Source: Syntrophomonadaceae bacterium (GTDB taxonomy: Bacteria; Bacillota; PH28-bin88). From it: a stretch of 35,816 bases of DNA. Shown here piece by piece: positions 15,386-22,915 of the stretch. Position 1 is the first letter of the stretch; the number at the start of each line of letters is the position of its first letter. The stretch is taken from the NCBI GenBank assembly GCA_018333865.1, contig JAGXSE010000050.1, positions 1 through 35,816 of the forward strand, in the 5' to 3' direction. A program made the translations under genes and the position numbers. The notes under the pieces are model-generated. The model was not told where the DNA came from, made no database searches, and was given only the letters and a program-made list of their open reading frames with translations.

Positions 15386-16024
15386 CTAACTCACCCACCT
15401 TTGCACTATTTTTACCCCTTCCGCAGCGTTGGTGGTATAGGCATCGGCGCCGATCTGCTCACAGGCCTCCCTGGTAACAGGGTTGCCGCCAATAATGATT
15501 TTTACCCTGTCCCGCAGGCCGGCCTCTTTTAACGCAGTTACCGTCTCTTTCATTGAATCCAAAGCCAGAGTGAGGACACCGCTCATGCCGACAATATCCG
15601 GCTGCAGCTCTTTTGTCTTTTCCACAAAAGCGGTCGCCGATTGATCGATCCCCAAATCATATACCTTGAAGCCTGCTGCCTCCGACATGGTCTTGAAAAT
15701 ATTCTTGCCAATATCGTGCAGGTCACCGGCAACAGTCCCCAGCACGATGGAGCCGACTGTCGCACTCTTCCCGCCGCCCAGAACAGGCTTAATCAGGCTA
15801 GTGGCATCAGTCAGCAGTTCCCCCGCAAAGATCAGATCGCCAACAAAGTACTCTCCTTCCTCGAACAGTTCCCCCACCCTTGCCATCCCGTTTTGACAGG
15901 CTGCCACCACTTGCTGCCCTTCTTCGCCAGTAGGGTTCCCGGCAATAAACTCTTTTAGCAATGATAAAACCTTTTGTTCGTCCAGATTCCCCACGGCTGC
16001 CGTCAATTCCTTCAGATCGATCAC
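15386..16024 (-). CDS. Methyltransferase corrinoid protein
   Basis: 212 residues: a helical cap (1-85), then a B12-binding domain with DLHDIGKN near 104-111, MSGVLTLALDSMK near 148-160 and IIIGGNPVT near 180. It is the methyl carrier between the UroD-type enzyme just downstream (3-bp or overlapping junction) and the methyl-THF methyltransferase 144 bp upstream. The His in DxHxxG is the cobalt ligand. It would be reactivated by the RACo-like ATPase at 4969-6798 when cobalt is oxidised. ATG 16024 follows AAAGGGGGAAGAAG. Confidence 0.92.
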   Translation of the reverse strand: MIDLKELTAAVGNLDEQKVLSLLKEFIAGNPTGEEGQQVVAACQNGMARVGELFEEGEYFVGDLIFAGELLTDATSLIKPVLGGGKSATVGSIVLGTVAGDLHDIGKNIFKTMSEAAGFKVYDLGIDQSATAFVEKTKELQPDIVGMSGVLTLALDSMKETVTALKEAGLRDRVKIIIGGNPVTREACEQIGADAYTTNAAEGVKIVQRWVS

Positions 16025-16168
16025 AGGTCTTCTTCCCCCTTTAAGTAAACTAAATTGTGCACGGCCTTTGTAAGTGCTCAGGTATGTACAGGCGCTTGGC
16101 CTGGCAATTCGCTGCCCCTGGGATCAGATACGTTATCGGCAAAGGGAAAATTGCATTATCTGAAGATG

Positions 16169-16978
16169 CTATTGTTCCCTGACCGGACCGATTTTGTTTT
16201 TCCGGTAGGCATTCGCGAAATTTCGGCAGTGACGGTCTTTCCCAAGCAGCGCCTCAATTGTGAAGAGGGTGGCTGTCATCTCCCGGTTGAGGGGGTCCAT
16301 GATTGCCGAGTCCATCCCTTCATATATTGCCAGGGCGAAAAAATGCTGGTTGACGACTTTTCTCAGGGGCATGCCGAAGGAAATATTGCTCAAGCCAGAC
16401 GTCACTTTCACTGATGGGAATAGTCTTTTTATGGCCCGCATGGTTTCCACAAACTTCAGCATCGACTGGTTGTCGGTAGATAAAGCCATCACCAGCGGAT
16501 CGATATGTATTTTTTCCGGCCCGATGCCAAAGTCTGCTGCCTTCTCCACCAAAGACCTGGCGATATTTACCCGGGTGTTTACATCGGCGGGGATGCCTTT
16601 ATCGTCACAGGCCAAGGCTATTACCTGCCATTCTGTTCCCTGGATCAGCGGGTAGATCACAGCCCACTTGCCTTCTTCTTCGGAGACCGAATTGATGATG
16701 CCCGGCTCTTTTGCAAACTGGAAGACCTGCTCAATCACCCTGGCATTGGGGCTGTCGATACAAAGGGGTTTAGTTACGGAATCCTGCACTATATCCATCA
16801 GCCATTTTAAAGTCGCCAGCTCTTTTTCCGGCGCGGTACCTGCGCAAACATCGATATAATCCGCGCCGGCCTCAACCTGCCGGATGGCAAGAGACCGGAT
16901 ATACCCCTCGTCTTGCTCATCAATCGCCCGCTTTACAGCGGGAATGCTGCCGTTGATCTTTTCACCGATAATAATCAA
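16169..16978 (-). CDS. Methylcorrinoid:tetrahydrofolate methyltransferase (pterin-binding, MtgA/AcsE-like)
   Basis: 269 residues forming one pterin-binding TIM barrel (DHPS/MeTr family). IIIGEKINGSIP opens the barrel, AGADYIDVCAGT is at 38-49, and pterin residues lie in CIDSPN near 94, IHIDPLVMAL near 178 and VTSGLSNISFGMP near 213. Enzymes of this type (MtgA, MtvC, AcsE) move a methyl group between cobalamin and tetrahydrofolate. Here it is the likely MT-II that passes methyl groups into the Wood-Ljungdahl or methyl-oxidation route. It is the first gene of the methyltransferase operon, with a good promoter at 17035-17063. Confidence 0.9.
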   Translation of the reverse strand: MIIIGEKINGSIPAVKRAIDEQDEGYIRSLAIRQVEAGADYIDVCAGTAPEKELATLKWLMDIVQDSVTKPLCIDSPNARVIEQVFQFAKEPGIINSVSEEEGKWAVIYPLIQGTEWQVIALACDDKGIPADVNTRVNIARSLVEKAADFGIGPEKIHIDPLVMALSTDNQSMLKFVETMRAIKRLFPSVKVTSGLSNISFGMPLRKVVNQHFFALAIYEGMDSAIMDPLNREMTATLFTIEALLGKDRHCRNFANAYRKNKIGPVREQ

Positions 16979-17010
16979 AGAGATGCCTCCTTTCCATCAA
17001 TGCCTTTACA

Positions 17011-17030
17011 GGTATATACATGTATCTAAT
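17011..17030 (-). promoter_or_regulatory. Palindromic operator candidate
   Basis: Perfect ATACATGTAT (17016-17025) inside a longer imperfect inverted repeat, between the -10 box and the start of the MT-II gene. A HutC-type GntR protein encoded at 10815-11513 is the natural candidate to bind it. Confidence 0.4.
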
Positions 17031-17034
17031 AATG

Positions 17035-17063
17035 ATGATAAATTTAATATTGCAAACTGTCAA
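17035..17063 (-). promoter_or_regulatory. Promoter of the methyltransferase operon
   Basis: On the minus strand TTGACA (17063-17058), 17 bp, TATCAT (17040-17035), about 60 bp before ATG 16978. Confidence 0.7.
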
Positions 17064-17103
17064 TCCTTTTCTTAAAATTCTTTTAACTACCCGAAAGCAA
17101 AGA

Positions 17104-17132
17104 CGCAAGTTGGGGACGGTCCCCAACTTGCG
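17104..17132. repeat. Fully palindromic variant of the hairpin repeat
   Basis: CGCAAGTTGGGGAC (17104-17117), one central G, GTCCCCAACTTGCG (17119-17132). The arm is the GCAAGT type, but the asymmetric GTTCTT half of the core has been replaced by the complement of GGGGAC, giving a 14-bp perfect stem. It lies 20 bp past the CoA-transferase stop and probably acts as that operon's terminator. Confidence 0.85.
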
Positions 17133-17151
17133 CTTTTCGCACCTGTCCTCT

Positions 17152-18336
17152 TTAGACCACTTCAGCGGTTTTTAGGGCCTGAATGTCGGTCTCGGTATAA
17201 CCGAGGGCTTTTAGAATTTCCTCCGTGTTTTGCCCCAAAAGCGGCGGCGGATTCTTGACCTCTAACGGGGTGCCAGACATTTTGATGGGATTGCCCAAAA
17301 CCTTGATCGGGCCAGCCTTGGGGTGTGCCAGCTCCACAACCATCTCCCGGTGCTTTACCTGGGGATGGGCGGCCACCCGGGAAATACTGTTAATCGGGCC
17401 GCAAGGTATCCGGTGTTCATCCAGGATTTCGATCCACTCATCTGCCTCTTTTTGTCCCAGGAAATCGTCCAGCAGGCTATTCAGCTCATTCCGGTTTTGC
17501 ACCCGCAGCTCATTGGTGCGGAACTTGGGGTCATCCGCCAGGTCCAGACCTACTGCTTTGCAAAAACGCTGCCAGATAGCGTCATTGCCGACTGCCAAAA
17601 TGAAATACTGGTCTTTCGCCTTGTAGGCCTGGTAAGGTACGATATTGGGATGGGCTGAGCCTAAACGCTTGGGGTCTTTGCCAGATGCAAAATAGTTCGA
17701 TGCCATGTAAGTAAGCCAGGAGACCGCGGAATCCAGCAAGGAAATATCGATATACTGCCCCTGGCCTGTCTCTTGTTTTGCTTTTAAGGCCGCCAAAATG
17801 CCGATCACAGCATACATTCCGGCTCCGGCATCAATTAAGGCCGTCCCTATCCGGACCGGGGGCCGCTGGTCTTCGCCGGTAATTGCCATTAAGCCGCCTA
17901 CGCCCTGGATTAAGAGGTCATACCCGGGGAATTCCCTGTAGGGCCCATCCTGCCCGAAACCGGAGATTGAGCAGTAAACCATGCCCGGATTAATGCTTTT
18001 AATCTTTTCGTAGTCAATCCCCAGCCGCTCGGTGGTGCCAGGCAGAAAATTTTCTACCAGTACGTCGCATTCCTGAGCCAGCTTGTAAAATATTTCTTTG
18101 CCTTGCTCTTTTTTCAGGTTTAAAGTAATGCTTTTCTTATTCCTGTTGATGCTCAGAAAATATGCGCTTTCCCCTTCGATAAAGGGAGGGCCCCAGGACC
18201 TGGTATCATCGCCGACGCCGGGTGTCTCCACCTTGATTATTTCGGCTCCCATGTCGCCCAAGATCATTGTACAAAAAGGACCTGTCAATACCCGCGAAAC
18301 ATCCAAGACCTTAATGCCTGAAAGGGGGAAATTCAT
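17152..18336 (-). CDS. Class III CoA-transferase (CaiB/BaiF family)
   Basis: 394 residues, normal length. These enzymes swap CoA between a carboxylic acid and an acyl-CoA through an aspartyl-CoA intermediate. Family marks: GIKVLDVSRVLTGPFCTMILGDMGAEIIKVE at the N-terminus (in segments), RNKKSITLNLK near 75, ENFLPGTTERLG near 105, and the catalytic Asp region DAGAGMYAVIGILAAL near 170. ATG 18336 has GAGGTGA six bases upstream. It is the last gene of the leftward catabolic run, about 100 bp after the IlvD-type gene, with a hairpin repeat in between. The acid that receives CoA cannot be read from the sequence. Confidence 0.92.
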   Translation of the reverse strand: MNFPLSGIKVLDVSRVLTGPFCTMILGDMGAEIIKVETPGVGDDTRSWGPPFIEGESAYFLSINRNKKSITLNLKKEQGKEIFYKLAQECDVLVENFLPGTTERLGIDYEKIKSINPGMVYCSISGFGQDGPYREFPGYDLLIQGVGGLMAITGEDQRPPVRIGTALIDAGAGMYAVIGILAALKAKQETGQGQYIDISLLDSAVSWLTYMASNYFASGKDPKRLGSAHPNIVPYQAYKAKDQYFILAVGNDAIWQRFCKAVGLDLADDPKFRTNELRVQNRNELNSLLDDFLGQKEADEWIEILDEHRIPCGPINSISRVAAHPQVKHREMVVELAHPKAGPIKVLGNPIKMSGTPLEVKNPPPLLGQNTEEILKALGYTETDIQALKTAEVV

Positions 18337-18415
18337 CTTGATTCACCTCGCCTTTTTTGTTTTCGCGCTGTTTAAAGTACCAGTTTAAAATGCCCGCTGC
18401 TGCAACTATCACCTA

Positions 18416-18442
18416 GCAAGTTAAGAACCGTCCCCGACTTGC
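18416..18442 (-). repeat. Hairpin repeat, GCAAGT arms, abutting the IlvD-type stop
   Basis: GCAAGTT (18416-18422), AAGAACCGTCCCC (18423-18435), GACTTGC (18436-18442). Six pairs plus one T-G wobble. It begins immediately after the stop codon (18443-18445 on the minus strand). Confidence 0.9.
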
Positions 18443-20134
18443 TTACTCTTTCTTTAAAACTGCTCCTCTGTTGACAGGTCCCACCAGCATCCTGTACCGG
18501 GCCAGGTAGCTGCTGTTTACTTTTGGCGGCAACGGCTGCCAATTCTTAAACCTTGATTCGATTTCTTCCTTGCTCAGGGCCACTTCTAACTTCCGGTTGG
18601 GAATGTCAATAGTGATCAGATCCCCATCTTTAATTACCGCTATCGGGCCGCCTTCCGCTGCCTCTGGTCCTATATGCCCAACACAGGGACCTCTGGTTGC
18701 CCCGGAGAAACGGCCGTCAGTTATCAGAGCTGTGGTTTCACCGTAACCCATTCCCATTAAAACAGAGGTAGCTGCCAGCATTTCCCGCATGCCGGGACCG
18801 CCCTTGGGGCCTTCATAACGGATTACCAACACTTCCCCATGATTGATTTTTCCGGCCAGAATAGCCTCTACCACTTCTTCCTGAGATTCGAACACCCGGG
18901 CCGGGCCAGTATGCTTTTTCATGCTAGGGGCCACCGCAGTCTGTTTAACAGCAGCGCCCTCCGGAGCCAGGTTGCCCTTCAAAATGGCCATGCTGCCATA
19001 TGGATAAACCGGGTTATCTTTCGTGCGAATGATTTGGGGGTTTTTGTTTTTCACCTTGGTCAGGATTTCCCGCCAGGTTTTACCGGCAACAGTAGGCACA
19101 TCATAAGACAATAGATCTTCGCCCAGTTCCTGCATCACCACTGCCACCCCACCGGCCTCATCCATATCTTTCAAGACGTGCTTGCCGGAAGGCCTGATAT
19201 CGCAGAGGTGGGGTGTAGTTTTGCTGATCTCCTCAATGTCATCAGCGCTCAGGGAAATCCCCCGTTCGTGGGCAATCGCCGGCATGTGCAATAAGAGGTT
19301 GGAAGAGCCGCCGACAGCCAGATACACCCGCAGGGCATTTTTTAAGCTTTCCGGTGTAATTAAATCAGATGGACGGATATTCTCCTGCACCATCTTCACG
19401 GCCTGAATCCCGCTCTGTTTGGCTTCCCTCAGTTTCCGCGAATATACGGCATGGGTGGTGCCGCTCCCAGGTAAGGCCACGCCGAGGGCCTCAGCTACAC
19501 AACACATGGTGTTGGCAGTACCCATCATGGAGCAGGAGCCAAAGGTGGGACAGACGTTTTCCTCTATTTCCTCCAAATCCTCCAGGGTCAGATCTCCCCG
19601 GCGCACCCTGCCGACAGCCTCCCGGGACTCGTAAATGGCCATATCCTTCCCTTGGAAACGGCCCGGCAGCATGGGGCCAGAGGGGAGAAACACCGCCGGC
19701 AAATTCAGGCGGGCCATGGCCATAAGCATCCCGGGAACGATCTTATCGCAGCCCCCGATAAACACCAGCCCATCGTAGCGGTGGGCTTCCACCATCACCT
19801 CAATAGAATCAGCAACTATTTCCCGGCTGGGCAGAGAAAAGCAGATGCCTACATGGCCCTGGGCCAAGCCGTCGCAAACCGCGATGGTGTTGAACTCGAA
19901 GGGGACTCCCCCGGCCATGCGGATGCCGTGCTTAACTTCCTGGCTTAAGCGCAGGAGGTGGGCATGGCCCGGATGCATCTCGTTCCAGGAGTTGACGATG
20001 CCAATAAAGGGCTGGGATAACTCCTCGGCAATCAAGCCGATGGACCTCAGGAGAGTGCGCTGCCCGGCCCGGTCCAAACCGTTGACCAGGGTGCCGCTTC
20101 TCATTTCTTTTGGTTTATAGATAAGTTCACTCAT
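18443..20134 (-). CDS. IlvD/Edd family dehydratase
   Basis: 563 residues. The family removes water from dihydroxy acids or sugar acids using an Fe-S cluster and Mg. [11 protein letters not shown] (Cys129) and [16 protein letters not shown] (Cys201) supply two cluster cysteines. The usual first Cys in the motif after NSWNE is glycine here ([13 protein letters not shown]). C-terminal [19 protein letters not shown] is intact. The context is not branched-chain amino acid synthesis: it sits between a 2-hydroxyacid dehydrogenase and a CoA-transferase in a catabolic run, so a sugar- or hydroxy-acid dehydratase is more likely than IlvD itself. ATG 20134 follows GAGGTGA. Confidence 0.88.
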   Translation of the reverse strand: MSELIYKPKEMRSGTLVNGLDRAGQRTLLRSIGLIAEELSQPFIGIVNSWNEMHPGHAHLLRLSQEVKHGIRMAGGVPFEFNTIAVCDGLAQGHVGICFSLPSREIVADSIEVMVEAHRYDGLVFIGGCDKIVPGMLMAMARLNLPAVFLPSGPMLPGRFQGKDMAIYESREAVGRVRRGDLTLEDLEEIEENVCPTFGSCSMMGTANTMCCVAEALGVALPGSGTTHAVYSRKLREAKQSGIQAVKMVQENIRPSDLITPESLKNALRVYLAVGGSSNLLLHMPAIAHERGISLSADDIEEISKTTPHLCDIRPSGKHVLKDMDEAGGVAVVMQELGEDLLSYDVPTVAGKTWREILTKVKNKNPQIIRTKDNPVYPYGSMAILKGNLAPEGAAVKQTAVAPSMKKHTGPARVFESQEEVVEAILAGKINHGEVLVIRYEGPKGGPGMREMLAATSVLMGMGYGETTALITDGRFSGATRGPCVGHIGPEAAEGGPIAVIKDGDLITIDIPNRKLEVALSKEEIESRFKNWQPLPPKVNSSYLARYRMLVGPVNRGAVLKKE

Positions 20135-20159
20135 GAACTTTATTTCACCTCTTTAATAA

Positions 20160-21149
20160 TCAGTTTAGCTTGCGGCGGGCATCCCAGATTTGAGGATTGG
20201 CCAGGTGGGGCGGCCTTTCTCCCCGTAAAACCTGCAAGACCTGCTCGGCAGCCATCATCGCCATCATCCGCAAACCCTCCTCGCTGTGGGCAGCGGTGTG
20301 GGGGGTAACGACCACATTCGGCAGAGCAAACAAGGGGTTATCCGCCAGCGGCGGCTCCGGATCGAAAACATCGACTGCCGCACCGGCAATCTGGCCGTTA
20401 ACCAGGGCCTGATAGAGAGCCGCTTCGTCCACCAAAGTACCGCGGCCGGTATTGATCAGGTAGGCGGTCTTTTTCATCAGGGCCAGGGTGCGGGCGTTGA
20501 TCATCTGATAATTGTCATCGGTGGCAGGGGCATGCAGGGAAACAATATCCGCGGTTTTTAAGAGGTCGTCAACATTGTCGTACAGTTCCACATTCAATCC
20601 CGCTGCCTGCAGGGCTGCCTGGCTAAGATAGGGATCATAGCCGATAATCTTGGCGTCAAACCCATTCTGGCAGATGGCAGCAAAGCGCCGGCCGATTTGG
20701 CCTAACCCCACTACCCCGATGACCTTGTCTTTTACTTCCCTGGTCCTGGTCGTCAGGCGGACCTTGTAATCATTCAGCCTGGTGGTGGACTCGTGGCTGG
20801 GAATTATTATTTTCATCAAGGCCAGCATCAGGGCGACGGCATGTTCCGCAACCGCATTGGTGTTGGACCCAGGCCCGTAGATAACCGGAATATGGTGCTC
20901 TGTCGCAGCCTCCACATCGATGCTGTCAAGCCCTACTCCATGCCGGCCGATTACTTTCAGTTTCTCCCCAGCTTCGATAATCCCCCTGGTTAAAAGGGTT
21001 ACCCGCACGATGATCCCGTCACAGTCCTTCACAGCTTGTTTAACATAGTCTTCGGCAGTTTTCTCGGCAATAACTACTTCCACTTCTTCTTTCAGCCTGG
21101 CCACCGCATCGGCATGGATGGGCTGAACAAGCAATACTTTTTTGCTCAA
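20160..21149 (-). CDS. D-isomer-specific 2-hydroxyacid dehydrogenase (SerA/SlcC-like)
   Basis: 329 residues. The NAD-binding domain has GVVGLGQIGRRFA near 143-155. The catalytic Arg is in INTGRGTLVDEAAL, the Glu in VDVFDPEPP and the His in TPHTAAHS. There is no ACT-type C-terminal domain, so this is a short form, unlike biosynthetic SerA. It would interconvert a 2-hydroxy acid and a 2-oxo acid. TTG 21149 is used, with GAGGTGAG five bases upstream. It is 100 bp after the UxaA-type large subunit. (S)-sulfolactate dehydrogenase SlcC belongs to this family and is one candidate identity; glyoxylate/hydroxypyruvate reductase is another. Confidence 0.88.
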   Translation of the reverse strand: MSKKVLLVQPIHADAVARLKEEVEVVIAEKTAEDYVKQAVKDCDGIIVRVTLLTRGIIEAGEKLKVIGRHGVGLDSIDVEAATEHHIPVIYGPGSNTNAVAEHAVALMLALMKIIIPSHESTTRLNDYKVRLTTRTREVKDKVIGVVGLGQIGRRFAAICQNGFDAKIIGYDPYLSQAALQAAGLNVELYDNVDDLLKTADIVSLHAPATDDNYQMINARTLALMKKTAYLINTGRGTLVDEAALYQALVNGQIAGAAVDVFDPEPPLADNPLFALPNVVVTPHTAAHSEEGLRMMAMMAAEQVLQVLRGERPPHLANPQIWDARRKLN

Positions 21150-21248
21150 TTATCTCACCTCAAGCTCAATTATTTTGTCCGCTTATAAGTTTAAAGCCTG
21201 CGAGTACAGTTATAAACGGTATGATAAAGTTCCGGCTTAATTCCGGCG

Positions 21249-22406
21249 TTAGATGCTGGGGCCAATCCGGGTAATCGCAAACTCGTAATGCTTCAGGATT
21301 TCGGCCTTGACCAGCCGCCCGGCAGCTACCTCCTGCATTAAGCTGTAAATGCGCTTGCCGACAGATTCAATAGTTTCAATACCCTGCATCACCGTCCCCG
21401 CATTGATGTCCATGTTTTCTTCCATCTGCTGGTAGGTGCGGTGATTGCCGGTGATCTTGATTACGGGGGCGATCGGGCATCCTGCCGGTGTCCCCCGGCC
21501 GGTGGTAAATAGGACCATCTGGCAGCCGCCCGCTACCATCGCGCTGACCGATTCCACATCATGCCCCGGGGTATCCATCACAAACAGCCCTTTGCCCTCT
21601 ACCTGAGCTGCATAAGGAATTACCCCCTGCACTGTTTTGGTGCCGGCTTTCCTCAGGCAGCCCAATGATTTTTCCTCAATCGTAGTCAGGCCGCCGGCAA
21701 TATTTCCCGGTGTAGGCTGGGTGCCCCGCAGGTCAACCCCCATCTTTACCGCGCCCTCTTCAGCCAGCTTTACGATATGCAAAAGATCCTTGCTTACGTC
21801 AGGGTTTAAGCAGCGCTTGGACAGAAGATGCTCGGCGCCGATAATTTCCGGCGTCTCCGACAGGACTACCGTACCGCCGTCATTGATCAATAAATCGCTG
21901 GCTGCTCCTACCGCCGGGTTGGCAGCCAGGCCGGAGGTGGTGTCTGACCCGCCGCACTCCAAACCCAGGATCAGGTCGCTCATTTTAATCGGCACACTGG
22001 GTATCTTTTTGGCCTCCGCTACCAGGGCTTCGGCCATTCTGATCCCTTTTTCCACCGCCCTGGTGGTCCCCCCGGCATCCTGAATAATTAGTAACTCTAC
22101 CGGCTTGCCGCTTTTGGCGATCTCCTTAGCCAGGACCGGGGCTTCCATTTTTTCGCACCCTAAGCCAACCACAATTACCCCGGCCACGTTGGGGTTGGTG
22201 CCAAATCCGATTAATGTACGCTTGCTCTGTTCAAAGTCAGCGCCTAACTGCCCGCAGCCGTGCGGATGGGTAACCGGCACCGTGCCCTCCACCGCCCGGT
22301 AGATGCGGTCGGTCACCTCGTTGGCACAGACAATCACCGATATAATCAAAACGTGATTGCGGATACCAACCTTCCCGTCTGGCCGGCGATAGCCTAATAT
22401 TTCCAT
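21249..22406 (-). CDS. UxaA family lyase, large subunit (altronate dehydratase / SuyB type)
   Basis: 385 residues. The chain matches the C-terminal catalytic part of altronate and galactarate dehydratases: GYRRPDGKVGIRNHVLI at the start, THPHGCGQLGAD near 47, GLECGGSDTTSGLAANPA near 150, TPGNIAGGLTTIEEKSLG near 232, and FTTGRGTPAGCPIAPVIK near 300. These Cys and His residues bind the metal. The SAF small domain is a separate gene upstream (22501-22788). This split architecture is used by some altronate dehydratases and by (2R)-sulfolactate sulfo-lyase SuyAB. The substrate is not decided by sequence reading alone. ATG 22406 follows GAGAGAGGAAAG. Confidence 0.88.
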   Translation of the reverse strand: MEILGYRRPDGKVGIRNHVLIISVIVCANEVTDRIYRAVEGTVPVTHPHGCGQLGADFEQSKRTLIGFGTNPNVAGVIVVGLGCEKMEAPVLAKEIAKSGKPVELLIIQDAGGTTRAVEKGIRMAEALVAEAKKIPSVPIKMSDLILGLECGGSDTTSGLAANPAVGAASDLLINDGGTVVLSETPEIIGAEHLLSKRCLNPDVSKDLLHIVKLAEEGAVKMGVDLRGTQPTPGNIAGGLTTIEEKSLGCLRKAGTKTVQGVIPYAAQVEGKGLFVMDTPGHDVESVSAMVAGGCQMVLFTTGRGTPAGCPIAPVIKITGNHRTYQQMEENMDINAGTVMQGIETIESVGKRIYSLMQEVAAGRLVKAEILKHYEFAITRIGPSI

Positions 22407-22459
22407 CTTTCCTCTCTCCCTGCCTTTTATCTCTCCCTAGATAAATGTCTTGTTTCTTA

Positions 22460-22501
22460 CTCCTGCCTCCTGCCTCCTGCCTCCTGCTTCCTGCTTCCTG
22501 C
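22460..22501. repeat. Heptamer tandem repeat between the two lyase subunit genes
   Basis: Four CTCCTGC followed by two TTCCTGC units, six in all. On the coding strand it is a run of GCAGGAG/GCAGGAA starting immediately after the small-subunit stop, which makes six successive Shine-Dalgarno-like AGGA sequences about 55-95 bases before the large-subunit ATG. Confidence 0.9.
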
Positions 22502-22788
22502 TACGCCAGATCTCCACGGCCGCGGTTGCTGAGCAGGTTTTGCACATGCACATGTTCCCCCGGCCCGATATCCTGGGTAGCCGTACCGATGGACTCGCCG
22601 TACTTGATTACCTGGCTACCGCAGGGAATAGCTCTTACCGCCACCTTGTGCCCAAAGGGGATCACATGTTTAACCTGAAGGGCACCGGTTGTCCCGGCCA
22701 GATCAAGCACAATTTGCTCATCCGCCCTGATATCCTCCACCGATGTTGCCACATTGTCCAAGGGGTCGATCACTACTGCTTTAACCAC
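22501..22788 (-). CDS. UxaA family lyase, small SAF-domain subunit (SuyA type)
   Basis: 95 residues, a complete SAF domain: VVIDPLDNVATSVEDI, VIPFGHKVAVRAIPCGSQVIKYGESIG in segments, and IGPGEHVHVQNLLS, which is the substrate-binding His-x-His-x-x-Asn (EHVHVQN). In larger relatives this domain is fused to the N-terminus of the large subunit. GTG 22788 has GGAGGTG a few bases upstream. It lies 128 bp after the TRAP permease gene and 95 bp before the large subunit, in one run. A microsatellite begins right at its stop. Confidence 0.88.
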   Translation of the reverse strand: MVKAVVIDPLDNVATSVEDIRADEQIVLDLAGTTGALQVKHVIPFGHKVAVRAIPCGSQVIKYGESIGTATQDIGPGEHVHVQNLLSNRGRGDLA

Positions 22789-22915
22789 TTCCGCACCTCC
22801 CTCCCTGACAGCTTTCTGCCCGTTTCATGGTTGAAAAGGGAAGCCTGGGCAGCTTCCCTTTCTAAAAACTACTGCGGCAGCTATTTTGCACCAGGTGATC
22901 ACTGCCCTGTTCTTA

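Noticed and set aside
18443-20134. Calling the dehydratase ilvD for branched-chain synthesis
   Set aside because: No other ilv or leu genes, a missing cluster cysteine and a catabolic neighbourhood make that specific name unsafe.
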